Of a stretch of DNA of 64,000 bases, positions 12,240 through 24,400 are shown in pieces. Each line of letters starts with the position of its first letter. Position 1 is the stretch's first letter. Both the position numbers and the translations under genes were made by a program. Under the pieces are notes generated by a model, which did not search any database, had not been told where the DNA came from, and worked only from the letters and a program-made list of their open reading frames with translations. Source of the stretch: Acanthamoeba castellanii str. Neff (Eukaryota > Discosea > Longamoebia > Acanthamoebidae); NCBI RefSeq assembly GCF_000313135.1, contig NW_004457710.1:84663-148662 (forward strand). The letters run 5' to 3'.

Positions 12240-15200
12240 TCACACGGAAGGTGGTGCGGTACGCCGGCGTACGGACTGGACATGCCACCAGCCCGTTTGC
12301 GTTTCGTCCTCGCCGTTGACCTGATGGCACACCCACTGATCGTCACACATTGCATTGAGGGGGACTGTGAGTCACCGGTGACGTCCAACCGGCACCACAC
12401 ACGCACACACACACTCACACAACACGACACACAACACACACAGCGTTGTCGTACCTCGAGGTCGTCGTAGGCCGTGGAGAGGGAGGCCGACAGGGCAGCC
12501 ACGAACCCGTCCCACTCCTCGCACGCCAGGAGAAGCGGCCGCGAGGGCGCCGGCGGGGTTTGCGTAGAGGCGGAGGGCAGCGGAACGGGGAGGGCGGGCG
12601 CCGTGCCCTCCGCCGCCCCGGGCCGCGTGGAATGGAGAAGAGCGAGCGCGAGGGCCTCGCCCACCAGCGCCGTCGGCGACGGAAGAGAGAGGGCCTCCGC
12701 TCCGGCGTCATCGGGGAAGCGCACACCGCCGAAGAGGTCGGCGAGGAGCAGTTCCCGCAGCTGCTGCTGCGGCGGCGAGGGATCGGGGCTGGCGGGAGCG
12801 GGCGAAGAGAGGCAGCGCCAGAGCCACCGCTCCACGGGCACGAGGGGCATGCTGGCCGCGGCAGATGGCGGGTGGTGGTGGGCCGGGCGCAGGAGGTCGA
12901 GCGCGGCGACGAGGCTCGGCAGGGTGAGCGCTACGCGGTGCCGCGACAGGCCGTCATCGAGGAGCACGTACAGCGCCACGTCGGCCTGCTGCTGCTGCTG
13001 GTGGTGGTGGTGGTGGTGGTGGTCCTCATCCATGTTGTCTGTTGCTGATGATGATGTGGACCGAGGCGGGAAGCGCGCCGGCAGGGGCGTGGCGGAGGCG
13101 GGCCAGAGGCAGATGTCCCACCCGCCGCTCTGCTGACCAGCGCGGGGGAGGCAGGCGACGGCGGAGAACGGGAGGAGGGCGCCCACGAGGGAAGCCCGGA
13201 CGGGGAGGCGCGGGCGCGTTGACGAGCTGCGCGGGACGAGCTGCCCGGTGAGGAGCGCCTCCACGCGCTGGCGGGCCGCATCCACCTCCTCCCGCGACCT
13301 GATTGGTTGGTTGCGCACGCAGCAGCCAGCAGCGGTCAGCCAACAGCATCGGACGAAGAAGAACGAAGAACGAAGACGGCGATGACGATGACGGGGGGGG
13401 AGGCGTACCGTTCGGCCCAGGCGACGAGCTGGCGGTAGGCGGGGGCGAAGGGCGAGGAGCGCCCCTTCGGGGCGAGCAGCACGTCGGTGGCCTCCTCCGC
13501 GGCAGCGTGGTGCACCCCGAAGTTGGCGTCGTACGACCGGTAGGCCAGCGACGACAGACACACCACCGTCGGCCTGGTTGCAACGCACCAACGCCCCAAC
13601 CACCACGTCAGCACCGCGTCATCACGCGAGGGGGGAGGGGCGAGAGGAGGGAGGTACGTGGCGGGGGCCTCCTTGAAGGGGAAGCGGGAGACGGCCACGT
13701 CCGGGTGCTCCCGCAGCTCCACCGAGAGCAGCTCTCCCGAGGAGTCCGTCAAAAACACCTGGCCGCGGTGTGGTGGGTGGTAGATACGCATTAGCGCGCG
13801 CGTGTGTGTCGTGTGTGTCGTAGGTCGCTTGGCACGCACCTGGGTGAGAAGGTAGGGGCGGCCGCTCTTGTAGCTGCACTCGTGGGGTCCGTGCACGCCC
13901 ACGACGACGCCCACCACGTCGATCTCCCGAGAGGCTTCGCGGAAGCCCCGCTGCTGCTGCTGATGCTGCTGTTGCTGCGCGTGGAGGTGCTCCAGGCCCT
14001 GCACCTGCCGCGCCCGGTACACGCCCGACGGACCCTCGCGCCTACGCGCACATGCACGAGGAAGGTGAGGAATGCAGGCACGGCTCGTGGGTAGGGCGAG
14101 GGCGCACGTACCGGGCGTAGCGCGTCTTGAGGGTGGTGCTGAGCTCCAGCGTGCGGGGCTTGGCCGCCCACCCTCCCGTCATGACCGTGCCGTCTGTCCC
14201 CGCTGCTGCGAGACACACGCCACACGCTCAGCACACGACACACATGACACACACGACACACAAAGCACACGGGCGATCGAATGGCGCACCATCGGAGGGG
14301 CCGGCGGGCTTGGGCGGTCGGGGGTTGAGGAAGTAGATGCGGAGGCGTGCGCCCTCCTCGAAGATCTCGGCCACCTCCTCCTCGTTGGGCCGCCAGATCG
14401 TGAGCACGCACTCGTCGCTCTTGCCGCCCATGCCGCCCGGGCTGCTGCTGCTGCGAGGCGGCCGCTGGTCGCCGGCCACCACCACGGGGCAGTCGCGCAG
14501 CCGGACGCGCACGAAGGGGGTCACGGTGCGGGTGGCGTCGGGGTGCTCGGCGATGAAGTCCTCCAGCTGCCGGCCGAACTCCTCGTCCTTGTCCAGGCGC
14601 GAGCGCTCCATGTGGTGCTGGACGATGGCCTGCTGCCGCGGGTTGAGCAGCTGCTGGAAGTCGTACGGGTCGCTCGCCCCCTCCATCCACCCGAGCAGCG
14701 TCTCCCCGTCGTAGCACTCGGCCAGCGAAGCTACAGCACAGCCGCCGCCGCCGCCGCCGCCGCCGCCACGCAACGATCGTAAGCGCAAAGGACCATTGAG
14801 GGGGGGGGTAGGGGTGCCAGGCAACGCGAGGCGCGTGTGGGTGTGTACCCTTGGATACCGGGGAGCGGGTGCGAGGCTTGGTCTTGGTGACGGCGGAGGC
14901 CTGCGCGCTGGCCTCCTTCTCGAGCTCCGCCTTCTTGGCCTCCACCAGCCGGTTCCGCTTGGCCTGCGAACACACGCACACGCCCGCGAGAAACACACGT
15001 GTTGGGTGAGACACGATGAAGGTGGGGCGAATAACACACACCACACGCATGACACGCACGACACGCACATGCGAGCGCGGGCACGAAAAAGGCGTGTGCG
15101 CGAGGTACCTCAAACAGGCGTCGGGCGTGCTCCTCCTGGGCGGAGGTGCGGGTGATAAAAGAGCCGTCGAGCTTCTTCTCCAGGAAGAGGAGAGGGTAGC

Positions 15201-17904
15201 GTCGCTCCACCACCACGTCCACGCACGGCACGAGCCCACCTTCGGGCCGCACAGATCGAAGGCTGACCGGAAACACGGGTCTGGAAGGGGGAGGGATAGT
15301 CGTGTACACACACACACACACACAACACATTCGGGTGGTGGTGGTGGTGGCCCGCGCGTGAGCAGACAAACCCGATGGAATTGGTGCTGGCCGGGGAGTG
15401 GAAGTGTCTGGTGTACTTTCTCTGGATGCCGAGCTTGGCGTGCCACAGGGCGCGTCGCACGGCGTTGACCTGGAGCAGCAGCGTCGTCGACTCTGCGCGC
15501 AGAGAGTGTGTGTGATAAGTTCGGCGCGGGGTGTTCCAGGGCCGTCGCGTGTCATGTGAAAGAGAGAAAGAGATGAGTACCCGTGGCCTCGAGCGGGGAC
15601 ATGGCGTTATCGTTTCCATTGAGCTGCGCCCCCACCAGCCGTGGTTAGGGGTTGTCAAGCCACGTCAGCATGTGGTGGAAGAGCGCGGGAGGAGGGGGTC
15701 GTACGCGTGCGCCGATGACGCGCAGCTTGAGGCCCGGGTAGATCTTGCCGAGGGCCATGTGCTGCGTGAGGGCCTCATCGAGGATGGCGTTGATCGAGTA
15801 CCACCCGTCCGTCACCTCGATCACGCCCCCACCCGCCCCCTCTCCACCTCCCGCCCCTGCTGCCGCTGCGCCGCCCTCTGCATGCCCCAACACACACGAC
15901 ATACGACACACACACGACACACACACACACAGAAACCAGTTCCCAACCGTACTCACACCGCACACACCGCACACACCACACAACGGGTCAGCAGCAACAA
16001 CAACAAGGCGCCACCTGATTGGCGGGGAGCAGAGACCTGTGGTGGAAGTGGCGGGAGGCGGTGGCGGCGCATCGCCGCCGTAGGACCGGATGGCGGCGAC
16101 GCAGAGGATCATGGAGCGGCCGGCCGATTCGTCCCGCTCCAGGATGATCTTGAGCGCCGACCGCTTCGCCTTGTTGACCTCCCGCTCATACCTTAATTGC
16201 CCCAACCACCCGCCACTCAGCAGCGATGGCGGCGGCAGCGAAGAATAGCTGTGTGCGGCGTAATGGGGGACAATACCGGTAGAGGAGCTGGTGGAGGACG
16301 GTGTGCGGGAGGAGGTGCCGGTTGGCCAGCTGGTGCGGGAAGCGGCGTTCCATGCCGGCCAGCTTCCACACGATCCATCGGTAGTGGTTGCTCGTCCACT
16401 CCCTGTTTTTGTATAAAGATATGGATATATCGATATTATTAAAGGCGGTGGGTGTGAGACGGGGGATACGCTACGGGCTGATGATCTTGGGATTGGCACC
16501 GCAGGCCAGCAGCACCGCGTGCATTTCGGTCGCTCCCACCCCCTGCACACATCGCACACATCGCACATGCACCACCGCACACGCACACGCACACCCACGA
16601 GATAAACGTCATGCGATGCGTCGAGGGAGAGAGGGCAGCAGCAATTGAGGGGCACACGCGCGCGTACGTAGGGGTTGTTGAGGGCGGCCATGGCCTGGGG
16701 CGAGAAGAAGAGCACGAAGGCGGCCGGGTGCGCGCGCATGTCCTCGAACACCTGCTCGCACGTGAACTGGTAGTGGCGCGCCCGGTCGCTGTCCATTCGC
16801 AGCACCTCCTCCGACCTTTTTGGCCGCAGAGAGAGAGAGAGAGAGTCACGATGTGCGTCGTGTCGTTGGTCGTTGGTCGTGTCGTATGTGCAGATTGGAG
16901 GCACGGGAAGCGTACAGAGGAGGCATGGGGAGATCTTGGGGCTCGTTGGCCGCGAGCTGCTTCAGGGTCAGCTTCTCACTCACCTCTGAGGCGTGTGTCG
17001 TGTGTCGTGTACCGTGTGAGGCGTACATCGCACGAGCCGAGGAGAGGAGAGGAGGGCTTCACGCACCGGGGAGGGAGTAGCGCCACGGGGGCAGAGGGGC
17101 GGCCTCGGGGACCGGAGCCGCGGTCGCGGCGAGGGTCGCCTGGCGACGAGACGGGCGAGCCGGAGTGTGGGCGCGAGGGGGCTTGTAGGGGCTGCACCCG
17201 TACGCGTACTGCTTGGCCGGCGGCGCCCCCGCCCCGCCGGCACTGCCAGCACCACCGCGACGATCCCCGGTCGCATTTCCGCCGAGCGGGCCTCGCCGTG
17301 CCAGCTGCCTGCATCGTCGTCATCGGAAATGACACCCGAATCAGGCACTGACACGTCAGCAGACATTGGGAGGGCGTGAAAGGGGGTTAACGCACCCGGT
17401 CGTGGCGGCGTTGCCGGTCGAGGAGGCGGATGCAGGGGCGCGCGGCGTGGTGACCACCACGCGAGGCGGATCGGTGGCGGCGCGCGACGTGGCGGTCGTG
17501 GTAGTCGTCGCGGAAGCTGTGGAAGTGGTGAAGGCGGTGGTGGAGGTCGGACGAGGCGGGGTGGCCCGAACGGGAGTCGGCGGGTAGGCGAACTCGCCCC
17601 TCCCGGTGGGCTTCGGCGACGGCACGCGGTGTGATGATGGCGTCGACCGGGCCACGGGCGGACCCAATGGAGTGGCGGCAGCGGCGGCGGCGGGCGGCAG
17701 CGGGGAGGGTGACGGCCGCGGCGCACGCGATGGAGCCGCAGCCGCTCGCGCCGCCGGTACTGAATGCGGGCGGGCGGGCTCGTCGTCGGCACACGAGGAA
17801 AGCTCGAGGAGCATGTCCGCGTCGTCGTCTTCGTCTTCCTCGTCGGGGCGACTGCTGGCGTTGGCGCGAGGCGGTGAAGTGCGAGAGATTGCGCTCGGGT
17901 CTCG

Positions 17905-17935
<31 letters not shown>

Positions 17936-20199
17936 AGAAGCTGTCGGGAGCGTGCGAGGGCGGCCGCCGATACGTTGACGGCCTTCCCGCTCACGGTCTT
18001 GAACCCTCCGAACGCTGCCCCGCCCGCACCTCCGAAGCTCTCAGGCGGAGGCGGCCCGTTGAGTCGCGTCGTAGTCGTCGTCACCGTCTTTCTCGCGTGG
18101 AGGCCGCTTGCCGGCGCTCTGCGCGTTACTGCCCTCTACGTCGTCGACGTCGGCGAGGAGCTGTCGGGAGCGCGCGAGGGCGGCCGCCGATACGTTGACG
18201 GCCTTCCCGCTCACGGTCTTAAACCCTCCAAATGCAGCGCCACCGGCACCTCCGAAGCTCTCTGACGGAGGCGGCGGCCCGTTGATCGCGTCGAAGCCAC
18301 CATCGCCATCTTGATCAAGGCGAGGCCGCTTGCCGGCACTCTGCGCACTGTCGCCCTCTTCGTCGGCGTCGGCGAGAAGTTGCCGGGAGCGCGCGAGGGC
18401 AGCCGCCGACACGTTGATGGCCTTCCCGCTCACGGTCTTGAAACCTCCGAACGCTGCCCCGCCCGCACCTCCGAAGCTCTCTGGCGGAGGCGCCCCGTTT
18501 AGAGCTCTGGCTTTCTCTCCTCGCCTGCCGGGGCTCTGCTGCGCGTTGCCATTAACCTCGCCGTCGTCTTCGTCGTTGAGGACTCGCTTCGTGGCCTGCT
18601 CGACGCTGGCCTTGGGCGGCTCGAGCCTCCGCCCGCTGCCCGTGGTGAAGCCCACGATACCCGAAGCCGGCGCGCCTGCGTAGACATCCGATGAGCCATC
18701 GTCATCGCCATCGTCGTTGAGGAATCGCTTCATGGCCTGCTCGACGTTGGCCTTGGGCGGCTCGAGCCTCTTCCCGCTGCCCGTGGTAAAGCCCACGAAC
18801 GCCGGCAGAGCCATGTTGGGGTGGTTTCCATTGGCGTGGCTATCGTCGTCGTCGTCAGCCAGAAGTCGGTCCATGGCGCGCTTCACATTCTCCGCCGACG
18901 GTCTCAGCCGCCGGCCGCTGCCCGTGGTGAAGCCCACGAACGCCTGAGGTGCCTCTTCTGACGTCGTGGCGTGTTGCCCCGCGAGGCCTCTACCACTCTC
19001 TTCGTCATCGCCGTCGCCATCGTCGCTGAGGAATCGCTTCATGGCCTGCTCGACGCTGGCCTTGGGCGGCTCGAGCCTCCGCCCGCTGCCCGTGGTGAAG
19101 CCCACGAACGCCGGGGGCGCTGAGTCCTCCGGCGATGGAGGGCCGACGTCGGCCGCGTCGTCGCCGTCGCGATCCATGACGAGGTGCCGGGCCTTCGCGA
19201 GGCTGGCCTCGGATACCACCACAGCCTTCCCACGTCCTGACCTGAACCCCATGAACGGCTCCTGCTGCTGCTGCTGCTGGTGCTCCGCTTCCTGCATCCC
19301 CCATTGGCCGATGCGTCAGATGGTGAAGAAGAAGAAGAAGAAGGCTCGCGGGAAGGAGAAGCGAGACCAAGGTGGCGGGCGCACCAGATCCATGGCCTCG
19401 TCGCGTGCGGTGTCGGGCGGTGATCCGACTGCAGCGGCGGCGGTGGATTCGTCGTCGTTGTCGTTGAGCAGGCGCGACGCACGGTGCAGGGCCTCTTTTG
19501 ATACTTCCAACTTGCGCCCGCCGGCGGTCGTGAACCCGCCAAAGCCCGAGGCCGGCGGTGGCGCGCGGTTGTCTTCGGCCGTGTCTTCGCCTCGAGAGAC
19601 GCCAGCAGGCGGCGGTGAACGGCCGACGTCGGCCCTGGTCCCACCTTGTTGTGGTTGTTGTGCCTCCTCCTCCTTCTCTTGCGACGCGTCGGCGCACTCA
19701 GCCATGAGCTGGCGGCCCTTGGCCAGGCTGGCTGCGCCGACCGTCACCGTTCGCCCGCTCGCGCTAATGAAGCCTCCCACCATGGGCCGCTGCTGCTGCC
19801 CTTCCTCCGGCTGCTTCGCTGGGCCAGCGTCGTCGGCGGCGGCGACGGCCACTTCCTTCTCCCCGTTCTGTTCACCGCCATCAGCGGTGCGACGGCGTTT
19901 GCGGGAGAGAAACAGCCGCTGGAATGTCGTGCCCGCTGCTGCCTCTGATGCTGGTGCACAGCGGTGGGCTCATGTGGTTAGGCAAGACGGGAGAAAAAAA
20001 GATGTGCGGGAATGGTACGTTGGCTTGTGGGTGGCGAAGATGATTTGTCGTCTACGTCATCCTTGCTTTCTTCCTCAGCCTCTCTTTTTTTCAGGTTGGG
20101 CAGGCCAGCCGACATACGGCCTTTCCGCATCGAGGGCTGATTCTTGATTGAATGCCCAGCGTCAATGCTGATTGTTGTATTTTCGTTTTTGGAGCGCAT
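12240..20199 (-). CDS. BRCA2: BRCA2 orthologue: RAD51 mediator with ten BRC repeats and DNA-binding domain
   Basis: BRCA2 loads RAD51 onto single-stranded DNA during homologous recombination. Exon 1 starts at 20199 (MRSKNENTTIS) and ends at 20019; exon 2 resumes at 19950 with matching phase. Two exons (19950-19396 and 19292-17396) hold ten BRC repeats. A basic linker follows, then the helical domain (SNHYRWIVWKLAGMERRFP; about 16.9-16.1 kb), OB1 (EVTDGWYSINAILDEAL), OB2 (VDVVVERRYPLLFLEK), a tower-like helical insert of roughly 130 residues (about 14.97-14.45 kb), CVLTIWRPNEEE, and OB3 (EIDVVGVVVGVHG; about 13.9-13.4 kb). The tail is Pro/His/Gln-rich. One extra base near 18063 breaks the frame between BRC9 and BRC10. 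The last exon is uncertain; the end given follows WVCHQVNGED in phase. I estimate roughly 2,000 residues. No vertebrate-type PALB2-binding N-terminus is evident. The start lies 88 bp from the LYR-like gene, which runs the other way. Confidence 0.88.
17930..19775 (-). repeat. Array of ten BRC (RAD51-binding) repeats inside BRCA2
   Basis: In protein order the cores are GFISASGRTV (about 19.77 kb), GFTTAGGRKL (19.54), GFRSGRGKAV (19.25), GFTTGSGRRL (19.11), GFTTGSGRRL (18.94), GFTTGSGKRL (18.81), GFTTGSGRRL (18.66), GFKTVSGKAI (18.46), GFKTVSGKAV (18.24) and GFKTVSGKAV (18.02). Each is followed by a helix (ASLAKARHLV, ASVEQAMKRFL, AALARSRQLL) and an acidic spacer. Repeats 4, 6 and 7 form one close group and 8-10 another, which points to recent tandem duplication. 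Only repeats 1 and 2 have Ala at the last position of the FxxA motif; the others have Gly or Val. Confidence 0.9.
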
Positions 20200-20287
20200 T
20201 CCAAGAAATGCAACAAATATTTTCTCTTATCAATTCCCTCTGCTTTTTGTCATTTTCTTTAGTCCTGCAAATTGATCGCTCTGCAAG

Positions 20288-21230
20288 ATGACAAGCAATG
20301 TGACCACGTTGGCCGGGGAGGCCGCAATCTCTTCGTTCCGAACCACCCGCCAGGTCAGTACCGTTTCCACTTCTCATTCTTCAAATCAATTCCGCTAAAT
20401 CGGCAGGGCGAACAGATCTATCGGGACCTCATGCGCATGACCAAGCATGCCGGCCACTACAACGGAAACGAACACGCTCTGCAACAATCCATCCGCTCGC
20501 AGTTCAAGGCCAACATGCTGGAGACCGACGAGAAGAAGATCGCATCAATGAAGAGCGAGTACGCATTTATTTGTATTTTTTTTATTTATTTATTTGTTGT
20601 TTTTGTTTATTTATTGTTTTTGTTGTGCAGAGCCATCCGCGCGCTGTCCAACTACTTCGTCTACCAGGCCAAGCTGTACGTTGCCGCATTCTTTCAATCC
20701 GTCATCCGTCACCTCCACCACGCTGGTTCGCTCACCCTTCACTTCACTTCATGGGTGTCGTCCGCAGTATGGTGGGCACGGAGGCTCCCAAGTCCATCTA
20801 CGAAGGCGATGACGATGACGAAGAGGAGGTCGATCGGACCAGCTTCCTGCAACCGAAGCGTCCCACTGCCGTGCCTGGTACCAAGCCTCTTCTTTCATTT
20901 TCTTTCATTCTTCCAACGGTTGTGTGCCTGCTTCGACGTTTGCTGATGGTGATGGTGGTGGTGGTGGTGACGATGATGATGAATCTATATCTGTTAGACG
21001 CGGAGGTGCAGGCGCCACCCAAGAAGCGACTGACGGCGGCCGAGCGGCGGAAGAACGTGCTGCGCTCACAGCAGCAGCTCGCGGCCAAGCGGAAGCGGTT
21101 CATGGACGGCTTCAACTCCTTCGCGGCCAAGCAGAAGGAGGCCATGGAGCAGTATCACAAACAGCAGCAGGAACAGGACGAGCAAGACACGACGCCCTCC
21201 GAAAAGAAGGAAAGCGGTGGGGTGATGTAA
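20288..21230 (+). CDS. LYR-motif-like protein with long basic coiled-coil tail
   Basis: The start is the ATG at 20288 (MTSNVTTLAGEAA). The second exon begins near 20407 and reads GEQIYRDLMRM, then RSQFKANMLETDEKKIASMKSE, followed by AIRALSNYF. This pattern of (L/I)YR, a basic helix and an FKxNxxETDxxKI-like stretch resembles Complex1_LYR proteins such as LYRM7/MZM1, which are small mitochondrial assembly factors that contact ACP or Fe-S transfer proteins. The fold extends here with an acidic patch (GDDDDEEEVDR) and a basic coiled coil (KKRLTAAERRKNVLRSQQQL) ending SGGVM, so the protein (about 210 residues) is longer than typical LYRMs. The LYR assignment is inferred from pattern only. The start is 88 bp from the divergent BRCA2 start, so the promoters overlap. 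Confidence 0.55.
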
Positions 21231-21315
21231 GGCTCAATAGCCATTACTACTTCATCTTCATCTTCATCACCATCACTCGTTCACAAAGTGGAAGCCTTGT
21301 AGACGGGCGGTTCGC

Positions 21316-21855
21316 TCACTTCCTCTTGCGGGTCGAGCTCAGCGCGACCACAAAGCGGCGGCAGTGAAGGGCAGAGGCGAGGGCGGCGCCGGCTCCGAGA
21401 AGAAGAAGGCCCAGCGGCGCGTAGTAGTGAAGCACGAGCGGCACCAAGCCTGCGCCTTGGGCCAGGGTGTGGGCCTGCGAAGGGTTGAACAGCACCACGA
21501 AGCCCGCAGCGACGATCATGGCCGACGCCAGGCCCAGCACCAGAACGACGTAGGAGCCGATGGCAGGCGGTGCGTTGCTCTTGAGCGCCTGGCGGCCGTA
21601 GAGGGCGAGACCTACGTGGGCCAGAGGCAGCACGAGCCACGCGGCGCACTCGGCCGCGCTTGGGCCTGCCACGCCAGCCGCGTAGGCCGCCCCCTGCTGG
21701 GCTGCCAAGAGTAGCACGGTCAGGAGGGCGTGGGCGAGCTGGAGGCGAAAGATGGAGAGGAAGGATTCTCGGGAGTCGGCCATCTGCTTGTAGTGATTGG
21801 CGATAATCATGCGGTACTTGCCATCCGATCCATCACTGCCATCACGCGCTGCCAT
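21316..21855 (-). CDS. JAGN1: Jagunal family ER membrane protein
   Basis: A single exon of about 179 residues starting at 21855 (MAARDGSDGSDG); a longer open frame exists but begins at TTG. The N-terminus (GSDGSDGKYRMIIANHYKQM) matches the Jagunal hallmark of a short Asp/Ser-rich leader followed by an HYxxS/A segment. Four hydrophobic segments follow (LLTVLLLAAQQGAAYAAG, WLVLPLAHVGLALYG, SYVVLVLGLASAMIVAAGF, APLGLLLLGAGAALASALH). The end STRKRK is the Lys/Arg ER-retrieval tail typical of the family. Jagunal proteins act in ER organisation and vesicle traffic. The adjacent plus-strand frame begins just upstream, so the two genes share a very short intergenic space. Confidence 0.7.
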   Translation of the reverse strand: MAARDGSDGSDGKYRMIIANHYKQMADSRESFLSIFRLQLAHALLTVLLLAAQQGAAYAAGVAGPSAAECAAWLVLPLAHVGLALYGRQALKSNAPPAIGSYVVLVLGLASAMIVAAGFVVLFNPSQAHTLAQGAGLVPLVLHYYAPLGLLLLGAGAALASALHCRRFVVALSSTRKRK

Positions 21856-22013
21856 CGTTGTTCTTGTACTTTCTCTGGCCAAACAATGAAAAAGAAATCA
21901 TTTTCCCTTGCATTTCTCCCACTCCTGTATTGTCTTGTCTGAAACAACGACCAGAAGTAGGAGGCCTCGACACCAACGAGGTGGTTCAACTGGTGCGGAC
22001 CACCTGCGCCCAC

Positions 22014-22514
22014 ATGGAGGAGGCATTGCGAGGGGTGTGTCTGGTGGACAGCAATGACGAAATAGCTAGCCTCGAACGGCTGATGGACGACCTTAAGTCC
22101 CCCGCTGCGCTTGGCACCGGTGCCACAGAAGGTGGTGATGAAGAGGAGAGCCTCGACTACCTCGTCGCCAAATACCTCTGCGTGGACGACCCCGCCCCGC
22201 CCCTCTCTTCGCACGTGCGAGAAGAACGAAAGCGAAATGAAGAAAACGAAAAGGAAGACGAAGCGGGCGAAGACCGGCCTGGGCACTACTGGGTCGGACG
22301 CACCACGCCCTACTACGCCGAGGAAGCCGTGGCGGGCCTCGGGGACCCGCTAGGCGCGGTCGTGGCCGGCAGCCACGTGCGCGTGGTCGACGTGCACGCC
22401 GATCAGCGCTGGGTGGTCGAAATCCCACCGCCTCACGGTGCCTCCTACGCCCGCCTACGAGTGGCGTGCCTGGCCTCCGACGTCCGTGCCTCTGGCTGGC
22501 GTCGGCTCTCCTGA
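22014..22514 (+). CDS. Hypothetical protein, unrecognised
   Basis: The frame is open from about 21858 to TGA 22514, but its first in-frame ATG is at 22014 (MEEALRGVCLVDSND). An upstream exon may supply the true start, since the in-frame codons before it (EVGGLDTNEVVQLVRTT) look protein-like and follow a possible acceptor at 21954. The protein has an acidic, helical N-terminal half with LERLMDDL and SLDYLVAKYLCVDD, a Glu/Lys-rich linker, and a C-terminal half beginning HYWVGRTTPYYAEEA and containing GSHVRVVDVHADQRWVVEI, which could be a small beta barrel. No family is recognised. Codon use and GC agree with neighbouring genes. Confidence 0.5.
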   Translation: MEEALRGVCLVDSNDEIASLERLMDDLKSPAALGTGATEGGDEEESLDYLVAKYLCVDDPAPPLSSHVREERKRNEENEKEDEAGEDRPGHYWVGRTTPYYAEEAVAGLGDPLGAVVAGSHVRVVDVHADQRWVVEIPPPHGASYARLRVACLASDVRASGWRRLS

Positions 22515-24264
<1,750 letters not shown>

Positions 24265-24400
24265 TCCAGGCGCACACACCGTGTCTCTGCTGCCTTCCGT
24301 GCCTGCCTGCATTAAAAAAATTCAAAAATCAAAGGAAAGAGAAGAAATAATCGTTACGCCAGGACTACCGAGAATCAACATTGCGCGACGGGTTGTTTGA

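Noticed and set aside
21858..22013. Start of the unknown gene at 21858
   Set aside because: The first codon there is TTG, not ATG; the first in-frame ATG is 22014 or lies in an unseen upstream exon.
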